Origin: Ovis canadensis
Lineage: Eukaryota; Chordata; Mammalia; Artiodactyla; Bovidae
NCBI RefSeq assembly: GCF_042477335.2
Contig: NC_091262.1
Span: forward strand, 42,133,001-42,197,000
DNA: 64,000 nucleotides
Reading direction: 5' to 3'
Under the pieces are notes generated by a model. It saw nothing but the letters and a program-made list of their open reading frames with translations, did not search any database and was not told the origin of the DNA. Numbering within the stretch: the stretch's first letter is position 1; each line of letters starts with the position of its first letter. The translations under genes were made by a program, and so were the position numbers. Below are positions 54,371 to 64,000 of the stretch, one piece after another.

Positions 54371-55256
54371 AAGGTACATTAAACCAGTTTGTAATCTTTT
54401 AATAAGTCCTTATAATTAAACATGACATTTACAGACGTGTTTATCTCCTTTCCTAAATCTCACTGAAATGACACCAAGTTATAAACACAAAGAGACAGCA
54501 CTGGTCAGGAAGTGTCTCCTTCCTCTCCCTCTCCCCTAAAACCTTAATCAGACCCTGGAATCTATTCCAGATAATATCCCAACAGACCCTCAAAATGCTT
54601 GAAGCAAAAACTGACAAAGATGAAAAGCCCCTCCTTGCAGTTAGGAACTGCAGGCGCCTCTCAGCAGGTCTGATTAAAAGTATATAGCACTAAATACTTG
54701 AATAGAAAATGCTGGAAGGTCTCAAATTAATAACTTAACTTCCTACCTCAAGAAACTGGGGGTGGGGGTAGGGAGAGCAAAATCAGGCCAAAGTGAACAG
54801 AAGGAAGTAATACATATAAGACTAAAACCCAGCAAAATTAAAAACAGAAAAACAAAAGAGAAAAGCAAAAATCAGAAGGCTGGTTCTTAGGGGAGGAGGA
54901 TCAATAAAATTGAACAAAAGTCTAGTGAGACTGACAAACATAAAGAGAGAAACCACAAATAACCATTATCAGGAATGAAATAAGGGACATCAGTACAGAT
55001 CCCATAGTCAATGATAAGATAACAAGGCAATCCCGTGAACAACCTTTTCAGAAATTTGAAAACTCAAAAGAAATGGACTAAATACCTCAAACCCCACAAA
55101 CTACCAAAACTCAACCAAGATCAAATAATCAATTTGAACAGTCTTGTCACCTTTTAAAAATGCGTATCTAACTTTAAAGCTTCCAAAAGACAAATTTCCA
55201 GGGCCAAAAGGATTCAATACCAAACATTTAAGTAAGAATTAACACCAATCAAGGGC

Positions 55257-55460
55257 TACCCTGGTGGCTCAGCAGTAAAGAATCCGTCTGCCAATGCAGG
55301 AGACAAAGGTTCAACCTCTGGGTCAGCCAGATCCCCTGGAGGAGGAAATGGCAACCCACTCCACTATTCTTGCCTAGAGAATCCCATGGACAGAGAAGCC
55401 TGGCAGGCTACAGTCCATGGATTAGCACAGAGTCAGCCGTGACTGAGTGACTAAACACTA
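55257..55460 (+). mobile_element. Bov-tA SINE in L1
   Basis: Sense: 'gggctaccctggtggctcagc' to 'catggattagcacagagtcagccgtgactgagtgac'. It sits where about 1 kb of L1 RT is missing. Possible flanks 'accaatcaa' / 'actaatcaa'. Confidence 0.92.
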
Positions 55461-55530
55461 CACCACCACTAATCAAAATCCCTGCAAGATATTTATTGAT
55501 ACAATATTATTTCAAAGTATACATAGGAAG

Positions 55531-57150
55531 AAGTATATATTAAGAAGAGGTGGCAAGAATACACAGAACTATATAAAAAAGATCTTCAAGACCCAGATAA
55601 TCATGATGTGACCCAGATCACTCACCTAGAGCCAGACATCCTAGAGTATGAAGTCAAGTGGGCCTTAGGAAGCATCACTACAAACAAAGCTAGTGGAAGT
55701 GATAGAATTCCAGTGGAGCTAATTCAAATCCTGAAAGATGATGCTGTGAAAGTGTTGCACTCAATATGCCAGCAAATTTGGAAAACTCAGCAGGGGCCAC
55801 GGGACTGGAAAAGGTCAATTTTCATTCCAATCCCAAAAAAAGGTAATACCAAAGAATGCTCAAACTACCACACAATTGCATTCATCTCACACACTAGCAA
55901 AACAATGCCCCAAATTCTCCAAGCCAGGCTTCAACAGTACATCAACCATGAACTTCCAGATGTTCAAACTGGATTTAGAAAAGGCAGAGGAACCAGAGAT
56001 CAAATTGTCAACATCTGCAGGGTCATCAAAAAAGCAAGAGAGTTCCAGAAAAACATCTATTTCTGCTTTACTGACTATGCCAAAGCCTTTGACTGTGTGG
56101 ATGACAACAAACTGTGGAGAATTCTTAAAGAGATGGGAATATCAGACCACCTTACCGGCCTCCTGAGAAATCTGTATGTAGGTCAAGAAGCAACAGTTAG
56201 AACTGGACATGGAACAACAGACTGGTTCCAAACTGGGAAAAGAGTATGTCAAGGCTATATATTGTCACCCTGCTTATTTAACTTAGATGCAGAGTACATC
56301 ATGAGAAATGCTAGGCTGGATGAAGCACAGGCTGGAATCAAAACTGCTGGGAGATATATCAATAACCTCAGATATACAGACGACACCATCCTTCTGGCAG
56401 AAACTGTAAAAGAACTAAAGAGCCTCTTGATGAAAGTAAAAGTGGAGAGTAACAAAGCTGTTTTAAAACTCAACGTTCAAAAAATGAAGATCATGGCATC
56501 TGGTCCTATCACTTCATGGCAAATAGATGGAGAAACAATGGAAGCAGTGACAGACTTTATTTCCTGGGCTCCAAAATCACTGCAGATGGTTAATGCAGCC
56601 ATGAAATCAAAGGACTCTTGCTCCTTGGAAGAAAAAATATGACCAACCTAGACAGCCTATTAAAAAGCAGAGACATTACTTTGCCCACAAAGGTCTATCT
56701 AGTCAAAACTATGGTTTTTCCAGTAGCCATGTATGGATTTGAGAGTTTGACTATAAAGAAAGCTGAGTGCCGAAGAAATGACGCTTTTGAACTGTGGTGT
56801 TGGAGAAGACTCTCCAGAGTCCCTTGGACTGCAAGGGGATCAAACCTGTCAATCCTAGAGGAAATCAGTCCTGAATATTCATTGGAAGGACTAATGCTGA
56901 AGCTAAAGCTCCAATACTTTGGCCACCTGACGCAAAGAACTGACTCATTGGAAAAGACCCTGATGCTGGGAAAGATTGAAGGCAGGAGGGGAAGGGGACG
57001 ACAAAGGATGAGATGGTTGGATGGCATCACCAACTCAATGGATATGAGTTTGAGCCAGCTCTGGCAGTTGGTGATGGGCAGGGAAGCCTGGCATGCTACA
57101 GTCCATGGGGTTGCAGAGTCGGACATGACTGAGTGACTGAAGTGAACTGA
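55531..57150 (+). mobile_element. BovB LINE, 1.62 kb, perfect 12-bp target duplication
   Basis: 5'-truncated sense copy from 'aagtatatattaagaagaggtggcaag' to 'gagtgactgaagtgaactga'. It is flanked on both sides by ATACATAGGAAG (55519-55530 and 57151-57162), and the host L1 continues cleanly across the site. It carries the reverse-transcriptase frame annotated below. Confidence 0.96.
55608..57136 (+). pseudogene. BovB reverse transcriptase remnant, one frameshift
   Basis: The frame 55608-56642 (344 codons) starts MTQITHLEPDILEYEVKW. Recognisable RT elements are NKASGSDRIPVELIQ (about residues 26-40), motif A FTDYAKAFDCVD (154-165), QGYILSPCLFNL (215-226) and the catalytic box as YTDD (256-259), where BovB normally has YADD. 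The G-V-R-Q-G block reads R-V-C-Q-G. Around residue 318 the frame slips, and the C-terminal part continues in the frame 56618-57136 ([12 protein letters not shown]... to GVAESDMTE). There is no endonuclease because the copy is 5' truncated. It cannot make an active protein. Confidence 0.9.
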
Positions 57151-57341
57151 ATACATAGGAAGGCAAAGAAATTAGAGTAGGTAGATTCATTTTAAAAAAA
57201 TAAATAAAATGGGAGGAATCAAGTCTATGTGGCCTCAGGAATCAAGTCTATATGGTTTATTACACATCTACAGTAACCAAGACTATGTGCTATGGACAAA
57301 GATCGGTATAACCAATACAGACACGCCTGATTCGTCCGTCT

Positions 57342-57590
57342 TGCTGCTGCTGCTAGGTCACTTCAGTTGTGTCCGACTCTGTGCGACCCCATAGACGGCA
57401 GCCCACCAGGCTCCCCCGTCCCTGGGATTCTCCAGGCAAGAACACTGGAGTGGGTTGCCATTTCCTTCTCCAATGCATGAAAGTGAAAAGTGAAAGTGAA
57501 GTCACTCAGTTGTGTCTGACTCTTAGCGACCCCATGAACTGCAGCCTTCCAGGCTCCTCCATCCATGGGATTTTCCAGGCAAGAGTAAAG
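57342..57590 (-). mobile_element. BOV-A2 SINE fragment
   Basis: Antisense: 'tgctgctgctgctaggtcacttcagttgtgtccgac...ttccttctcc' followed by the linker 'gaaagtgaaaagtgaaagtgaagtc' and a second unit to 'ccaggcaagagt'. Characteristic of young BOV-A2. Confidence 0.93.
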
Positions 57591-57781
57591 GTGCAATTCC
57601 AAGAAAGGACAGCCTTTTGAACAAGCAGTGCTATAGAAATCAGAAGTTCATTGGCAAAAAAAATGAATATGGACCAAAATCTCACATCTTATACATAAAC
57701 TAATTCAAAACTGATCAGACACTTAAATGCAAAACCTTTAGTGAAAAAAAGAGAAAACCTTCAGGATCTCAGGTTAGGTAA

Positions 57782-58052
57782 AAATTCATTGGAAGAACTG
57801 ATGCTAAAGCTGAAGCTCCAATAATTTGGCCACCTGATGCAAAGAACTGACTCATTGGGAAAGATCCTGATGCTGGGAATTACTGAGGGCAAAAGGAGAA
57901 GGGGGCAACAGAGGATGAGATGGTTGGATGGCATCGCCGACTCAACAAACATGAGCTTGAGCAAACTCCAGAAGATAGTGAAGCACAGGAAACCTGGCAT
58001 GCTGCCATTCATGGGGTCAAAAGAGCTGGACACAACTGAGGGAATGAACAAC
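57782..58052 (+). mobile_element. BovB 3' end in L1
   Basis: Sense: 'attcattggaagaactgatgctaaagctgaagctcc' to 'catggggtcaaaagagctggacacaactgag'. Confidence 0.9.
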
Positions 58053-58429
58053 AAGAACAAAGATTTCCAAAACTCAACACCGAAAGGACAACCCACCAGA
58101 GGAAATAGTGAAGAACTGCACATCATCAAACCCTTTTGCTCTGCCAAGGACCCTGTTAAGACAATGGAAAAGAGAAGCCACAGACTTAAAGAAAATATCC
58201 GCAAAGCACATACCTAATAGAGAGATTAAAATACATAAGTAACTGATGTTTCACTGAAGGGAATATTCAGATGATTATTAGCATGAAAAGGTGTTCAACA
58301 TCCTGAGCCCTCAGGGAAATGCACACGCAGCGAGGTACCACTGCACATTTATCAATCAAAACCTGCTTTGTGACAATACCAAATGCCCAGAAAGGACCTA
58401 GGAAAACTGGGTCACTCATACATTGCTGG

Positions 58430-58635
58430 GCTGCCCAGGTGGTGCTAGTGGTAAAGAACCTGCCTCCAGATGCAGGAGACACAGGTTCCATCCCTGGGTC
58501 TGGAAGATCCCTTGAAGCAGGACATAGCAACCCACTCCCATATTCTTGCCTGGAAAATCCACAGAGGATCCTGATGGGCTATAGTCTATAGGGTCACAAA
58601 GAGCCGTACATTACTGAAGTGATTTAGTACACACA
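58430..58635 (+). mobile_element. Bov-tA SINE with perfect 13-bp target duplication
   Basis: Sense: 'gctgcccaggtggtgctagtgg' to 'gggtcacaaagagccgtacattactgaag'. The L1 sequence CATACATTGCTGG is present at 58417-58429 and again at 58636-58648. Confidence 0.95.
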
Positions 58636-58917
58636 CATACATTGCTGGTGGAAACGCGGTATGGTAGAGCCACTCTAAAAATGCTTGGCAGTTTCTTATG
58701 GAAGTAAACATGCAATTAGCACACCCAGAAATTTCATTCTTGGGCATTTATCTCAGCAAAATTAAAACTGATATGCACACAAGAACTTGTGCATGAATGT
58801 TCATAGCAGCTTTACTTATAAGAGCCCCAGACTAGAAGCAGTCTAGGTGTTCTTCAGCAGGTGAGTTACACTGGGGTCCAGCTATACCAGCTATTTGTAA
58901 ATCAAAAGGAAAAACCA

Positions 58918-59100
58918 TGATATGGGGTTGGAGGTGGGAGGGGGGTTCATGTTTGGGAACTCATGTACACCCGTGGCGGATTCATGTCAATGTATGGCAA
59001 AACCAATACAGTATTATAAAGTAAAGTAAAAATAAAAATTAAAAAATAAAAATTAAGTAAAAATAAAAATGAAAATGAAAGGAATAAAAAATAACTTTTT
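58918..59100 (+). mobile_element. Ruminant L1 3' end in older L1
   Basis: 'gggaggggggttcatgtttggg', 'cggattcatgtcaatgtatggcaaaaccaatacagtattataaagtaaag' and an (A)nT-rich tail match the bovine L1 3' UTR. The older L1 continues after it. Confidence 0.85.
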
Positions 59101-59649
59101 TTTAAAAAAAGGAAAAACCAATTTAAATCTGTAACAATTTGTCTGAATCTCCAGGAAATCATATCGAGGGACATAAGCCAATCCCAAAAGGTTCAGTCTG
59201 CACCGAATGCTTGATTCCATTTATATGACATTTGAAATTATAATATCTTATAAACAGAGAATTAGCTGTTGTCAGGAGTTAGGGACCTGCCAGGGGAAGG
59301 GAAAAAGTTGCACGTGGTTATAAAAAAGCGACATATGAGAGTTTATTGTGGTGCTGGAAATAGTATCTTGACTGTAGTGGGAGATACACACAAACCTACA
59401 CATGTTGCAAGTGATGAAACTGTACAGAACTTAATACACACAGATAAATAGAACTAAGGAAATATCAATAAGACCAGTGGACTGTATCAATGTCAATAAC
59501 CTGGCTGTGATATTAAAATGTCCTTCTACAAAATGTTATAAATGGGGAAACTGGACAAAGTATTCAAGGGACTAATCTGTATTGACTTTTATAACTGCAT
59601 GTGAAATTACACTTATCTGAATAAAATTTTAATTAAAAATATAAAAGGC

Positions 59650-60234
59650 TAGATAAACAGATATATTCATATCAAAGTGGCTCCATTTTTTTCTACAAAC
59701 TTCATATTTAACACAATGGCCATGCCATAAAAACTGAATAAGAGGAACAGATACCCTGTGGTTATTTATCCACATATCAAAACTAAAATAAATACAAGTA
59801 CATTCTAAAAATAAATTCAAAGCTCTGTAAAATGTAATCAGACAAGGTTACTAAATGTTCTTGTTTTCCGGATCATGACAGTGATTTCCTTACATCAAAA
59901 CCTAGAAATGAATATCCTTTGTTGACTGACTTTTGTGATGAATGCTGTTCTGCCACGATAACAATAACAAGGCAACAGTGGTTTTTTCTCGAAAGGCTCC
60001 CTCATGGAGGGAGCAACCGTGCCTTTGCATCTCCAGCAGGCGGTTGCAGCACCTTCTCCACATCACCACCAGGCTCCCACGAAGCAGGGAGAAGGAAGTG
60101 GGCGCATCTCAGTACCTCCCCTCTAATAATACATGCAGACACGACCAGTCAGTCCATTCTTGTGCCATGGCATTTTCAGAAAGCATGTAATTACTCGGGA
60201 AAAAATATGTATTCACCAAACACGTATTTATGAT
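59650..60234. other. Unrecognised flank
   Basis: No assignable feature. An open frame at 59919-60233 (104 codons) is not recognised. Confidence 0.35.
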
Positions 60235-60965
60235 GTGCAGGAAGTTAGGTGAGCCACGAGAGGTGGCCCCTTTAGCTAACTAACCAATAGCCACCTAATC
60301 CCACTGAACAGTGTATCAGTCCCACCCATGGTACACCCTCCAGTCCTCCAAAAACTGGGGGCCGAATAAAACCCCTTACTGCCTTGTTGCTGTTCAGTTG
60401 CTCAGTCATGTCCGACTCTTTGTGACCCCTTGGACTGCAGAATGCCATGTCCTTCCACCATCTCCCAGAGTTTACTCACACTCATGTCCATTGAGTCGGT
60501 GATGCCATCCAACCAACTGATCCTCTGTCTACTGGTGGGACTATCCCTACTCTGGAACATGTTTTATACGGAAGTAACCTTTGGTGGTCACTGGACTCAT
60601 TAGCTGCTCATAAATATTTCATGAATATATACATCTAATTAGAGTAGACTGAATTATGAGAAAAACTGGAGGATAGAGAATCTTGTTATACAACCTGCGG
60701 CTGTCAATCAACAACCCCCCTGGATTATGCAAATAGCCGTGCCTTAAAAATTCTGTACTGCAGTCCTCTGGGGCCATTGCCTCCCCTGGCATGGCCCACC
60801 TCTCCCTTGAGGTGTCCTCTCTGCTCTGTGTGCTCAGTCATGTCCATCTCTTTGAGACCTGTTCTTTCTTTCCTTATTGTTAATAAGCTTTCTTGCAACA
60901 GATAAGACCTCATTCTTCTCTGCGTCCTTACCAGGAACTGAGGTCCACGGGAGGAAGGGTCTCCA
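60235..60965 (+). mobile_element. Possible endogenous-retrovirus LTR, split by BovB 3' end
   Basis: The sequence has an LTR-like layout. The left block 60235-60380 includes 'ccgaataaaacccc'. The right block 60660-60965 has 'gccttaaaaattctgtactgcag' (TATA-like) and 'ttcctta...ttaataagctttcttgcaaca' (a decayed AATAAA region). No coding sequence, primer-binding site or second LTR is evident, so this is only a candidate solo LTR. Confidence 0.3.
60380..60530 (-). mobile_element. BovB 3' end
   Basis: Antisense: 'gttgctgttcagttgctcagtcatgtccgactctttgtgacccc' to 'gatgccatccaaccaactgatcctctgtc'. A further 40-base similar scrap lies at about 60825-60865. Confidence 0.88.
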
Positions 60966-61089
60966 GACTCTACTACACTAACATAGATACAAAAAAGACA
61001 GAGAAGCACCAAAAAGCTATAAACAAGACAGACAGTCTCTGTGCTGGCAACTGGGGGGTGCCGTCCACAGTAGGGGGGATGCTGGCCCG

Positions 61090-61440
61090 TGAGACAAGTC
61101 CACACCCTGATCCGTAGGAGCTGGAGTATGTGACCTTGTTTGGAAAAATGGGTCTTTATAGATAAGGATTCTGAGACAGGAGACTGTAAATCCAGTAAGT
61201 GTCCTTCCTTTCACGAGGGAGGCAGAGGAGGTGTGAGGGAAACAGGGAGAAGGGTGTGAAGCCCAGCAGAGGCTGGAGAGCAGAGGCTGCCAGCCCGGCA
61301 TGCCCAGCACTGCCCAGGAACACCAGGCAGCCACCCAGACTGGAAGGGAGAAGGGTCAATCTCTCCTGGCCTCCTGCAGGGAGCGTGGCCCTGCCAGATT
61401 CTGGACTTTCAGCCTCCAGGACTATGTGCTAATTTGTTAG
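61090..61440 (+). repeat. Old interspersed repeat (family not assigned)
   Basis: 'gtatgtgaccttgtttggaaaaatgggtctttatagataagg', 'cagggagaagggtgtgaag' and 'ttctggactttcagcctccaggactatg' are in-order phrases of a frequent mammalian repeat that I cannot name with certainty. Confidence 0.45.
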
Positions 61441-61548
61441 AGCAGTCTCCCTTCGGCAGGAATATAATCCACATACCTGCCAATCAGAGGAAAACATGAA
61501 AACCACTATCTTTCAAAGTCAGGATAAAACAGTCTCAAGAATACCATA

Positions 61549-61862
61549 GGGTGGTTTCCTCGGTGGTGAAGAATCTGCCTGCCAATAAAAGAGACATGGG
61601 TTTGATCACTAGTCTGAGAAGACCCTACATGCCTTGGAGTGACTAAGCCTGTGGGCCGCAAGTACTAAGCCTGTGCTCTGGAGCCTGGAAGTCACAACTG
61701 CTGAGACCATGCACTGCAACTACTGACACTCGAGCACCTAGAGCCTGTGCTCTGCAGCAGCAAAAGCCACCTCAGTGAGAAGACAGCACGCCGCAGCTAC
61801 AGAAGAGCCTGCACAGCACAAAGGCCCAGCACGGGCACACACACACAGATTCTTTAAAAGAG
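61549..61862 (+). mobile_element. CHR-2 SINE
   Basis: Sense, degraded: 'agggtggtttcctcggtggtgaagaatctgcctgccaat', 'agaccctacatgccttggagtgactaagcctg', 'gaagacagcacgccgcagctac', followed by a short CA run. Confidence 0.85.
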
Positions 61863-62089
61863 TACCTTAGAGCTCCAGCTCACAAAAGTGTGAAAGTACG
61901 AAACAGTATCAAGGAATAACTTTAGCCAACTATGCATGGGCCTATATGAAAACAAAGAAAAAAGTTAATTACTATTTTCTTAATTATTATTTATAGTTGT
62001 TTATTTATTTGTCAAGAAGTGGGACATGCCCAGTTGCTGAGCAAAGGACTAAACACCGTAAGATGGAAGTTAGTCTCAAGTTTGCTTGA

Positions 62090-63335
62090 CACAATGAGAA
62101 AAAAAAAAATCCCAAGTATATTTTTCAAAGGAATGTAAATGATCCCAAAGTACAAATGATGTAAAAATCTAGCGATAAAAAAGATTTATGAGGTAAACTG
62201 ACAGATATGATCATAACAAGACCTGCTGGACACTAGACATGATATAAAGGTATAACTAATAAAACATAAGGAAGAAGCTAAATGGAGCAGAATAGATAAC
62301 AGAGAAATAAATCCTGTTATATAACAGAATTAATCTATGGTAAAGCCAGCAACAGGAAAGAGTATCAAATCAGTAAGCTTTACAAGGACAAAGGCTGGAC
62401 CCAGGTAGGGTAGGGTGGGCATGGGGAAGAATTCCTATCCTTGTATTATACAGTATGTGACAATTAACTACACAGGAACTGAAGACAAATTAAATAAGTA
62501 AGCCAGAAAGAGTGGGCTTCCTGGGTGGCTCAGCGGCAAAGAATCCACCTACCAGTGTAGAAGACATAGTCAGACGTGAGTGATCCCCGGGTCGGGAAGA
62601 TCCCCTGGAGAAGGAAATGGCAACTCACTCCAGTATTCTTGCCTGGAGAATTCCACAGACAGAGAAGCCTGGTGGACTATAGTCATTAGGAAAATGCAAA
62701 TGAAAACCATGATGAGACACTCCTTCACAACCATGAGGATGGCTATTATCAAAAAGACCAATAAAAACAAGAGTGGGAGGACACAGAGAAGCTGGACTTC
62801 CACGTATCACTGATGGGGATGTAAAATGGCTCAGCTGCTTTAGAGAATAGTCTAGGAGTTCCTCAAAATGTTAAATACAGAGTTACCAGCAATCTTACGC
62901 CCAAGAGAATTGCAAACATACACCTTGATAAAAACTTATAAACAGTTAGAGCAGCATTATATCACAATAACTGAAGAGCAGAAACAGCACAAACATCCAC
63001 CAACTGATGACTGAACAAACTGTGGTCTGTTCACATAACAGAGTACTGCTCAGCCCTAACAAGGAGCGAAGTATGGCTACCACACGAGTAAGCCTTGACG
63101 ACATCATGTCAAATGAAAGAAGCCTGACACAAAAGGCCACATATTGCATTATCTCATCTGTATGAAACGTTAGGAAAAGGCAAATCCATAGACTGGTAAT
63201 GACAGAGGCTCAAGAGAGGGTAACTCGGGGTGACTGCTAACCACCATGAAGTTCTTTTGGAGTGAAGGAATCACCCTGGTATTATGAAGTTGTATTTTTA
63301 TCTTAAACCACATCACAAAATAAATATGGGAGCAA
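62090..63335 (+). mobile_element. Old L1, interrupted by Bov-tA
   Basis: Sense: 'aaatggagcagaatagataacagagaaataaatcc' (62280), and after the SINE 'ttaggaaaatgcaaatgaaaaccatgatgagac', 'aggatggctattatcaaaaagacc', 'gaaagaagcctgacacaaaaggccacatattg', ending near 'atcttaaaccacatcacaaaataaa'. Confidence 0.75.
62515..62688 (+). mobile_element. Bov-tA SINE, 3' truncated
   Basis: Sense: 'gtgggcttcctgggtggctcagcgg' to 'gaagcctggtggactatagtca', then straight into L1 at 'ttaggaaaatgc'. The BovB-like tail is missing. Confidence 0.9.
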
Positions 63336-63339
63336 AAAT

Positions 63340-63747
63340 TTTTAAAAAAAGAAGAGAAGAATATTTCAACAATCTTTCACTGGGAGAGGTCACCCTTCTA
63401 AGCATGACATGGATTAAAGAAATTTTAAAGGATGGATGAACTTAATAAAATTTACAAACTTTTACAACACAAGAGACTTCCTGAATGGTTACTGTTTTAC
63501 TGTTGGACTGAAAAGAGGTGGTTACAATGGAAGTTTTTAAAAGGCCAGAGCAGTCGACACCTGAAGGTCTGTCTCCTTCACACGTGGACCCACCCTTGGG
63601 CCCTGACCGTATTTTTCTGCCACATGGACAAGAAAAGCAGAGGCCTTTCTGCAGCCAAACAGAATGAAAGACAGAGGATGGTGTTCAAGTGCCCTGCTCC
63701 AGGGGCCTCTGGCCAAGATACAGCCTGCCTTTGGCAGCTGGGAGATA
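63340..63747. other. Unrecognised flank
   Basis: A 106-codon plus-strand frame (63432-63752) has no recognised relative. No gene supported. Confidence 0.35.
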
Positions 63748-63900
63748 ATTAGGACTGTTTTTTGTTTGTTTGTTTTTTTCTCTGGTCACACCATGAAGCC
63801 TGTGGGATCTTAACTCCCAACCAGGGATCAAACTCTCACCTCCAACCACCCCCAGCAGTGGAAGCACAGAGTCTTAACCACTAGACTACCAGGGAAGTCT
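63748..63900 (-). mobile_element. CHR-1/CHRL-type SINE
   Basis: Antisense: '(TTTG)n...tctggtcacaccatgaagcctgtgggatcttaactcccaaccagggatcaaactc' to 'cagagtcttaaccactagactaccagggaagtc'. Confidence 0.88.
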
Positions 63901-64000
63901 GCACACTGGGTACTCTTAAATAAACAAGACTGTATTTTCAGTTAGTGGCTTGTAACATTGCCTCATTTCCAATATTATTATTAGAAAGTGTTCTATTATT

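Larger units (their letters stand above)
54790..59645 (+). mobile_element. Old L1, host to six younger insertions
   Basis: Sense L1 ORF2 pieces are at 54790-55256 ('aggaatgaaataagggacatcag', 'caccaatcaa'), 55465-55530 ('aaaatccctgcaagatatttattgatac'), 57151-57341, 57591-57781, 58053-58429 ('ctctgccaaggaccctgttaag'), 58636-58917 and 59101-59645 (3' UTR to 'ctgcatgtgaaattacacttatctgaataaaattttaattaaaa'). About 1 kb of RT between the first two pieces is missing. All coding capacity is lost. Confidence 0.8.

Overview
This is a window of mammalian nuclear DNA, almost certainly from a ruminant (a bovid such as cattle, sheep or goat, or a close relative). It is packed with BovB LINE copies, Bov-tA/BOV-A2 tRNA-derived SINEs with BovB-like tails, cetartiodactyl CHR-1/CHR-2 type SINEs and artiodactyl L1 3' ends. 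All of these are recognised by eye from remembered consensus features. There are no bacterial genes, operons or CRISPR arrays, and most open frames are translations of LINEs, SINEs or the CpG island.

The one real protein gene is the 5' end of TJP1 (tight junction protein ZO-1), on the minus strand. Exon 1 (coding part 30452-30478) encodes MSARAAAAK and ends at a GTGAGC donor. Exon 2 (3417-3473) encodes NTTMEETAIWEQHTVTLHR between a strong polypyrimidine-CAG acceptor and a GTGAGT donor. The two join in phase, giving the known ZO-1 N terminus up to the start of PDZ1. Intron 1 is about 27 kb (3474-30451). Positions 1-3416 are the start of intron 2, and exon 3 lies off the left edge. The promoter sits in a TATA-less CpG island of about 1-1.4 kb (about 30085-31520) with GC boxes. 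Everything to the right of it is 5' flank, or an intron of a longer TJP1 transcript.

Region by region: 1-3.4 kb holds an L1 3' end and a 5'-inverted BovB. 3.5-30 kb (intron 1) holds a 2.16-kb antisense BovB with target-site duplications, several L1 pieces, a long foldback palindrome inside an L1 (17160-17523), an L1 3' end split by CHR-2 and BovB, an RPS20 processed pseudogene (19545-19952), and MIR/L2 relics. 31.5-64 kb is flank with layered insertions. A MER2 DNA transposon is split by BovB, itself split by Bov-tA (38.6-40.2 kb). A Tigger1-like deletion derivative lies at 40.7-41.0 kb. A truncated U4 snRNA retrocopy is joined to an antisense L1 (48988-49061). An old L1 (about 54.8-59.6 kb) carries six younger insertions, including a 1.62-kb BovB with perfect 12-bp duplications and a nearly open reverse-transcriptase frame.

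I found no undescribed gene system. The points most worth checking are the foldback palindrome, the U4/L1 junction, the exon-2 in-frame ATG in strong Kozak context, the G-quadruplex-prone start of TJP1 intron 1, and an unexplained 88-codon open frame in intron 1. Repeat-family names and boundaries are by eye and usually good to about 10-20 bases. I ran no database search.
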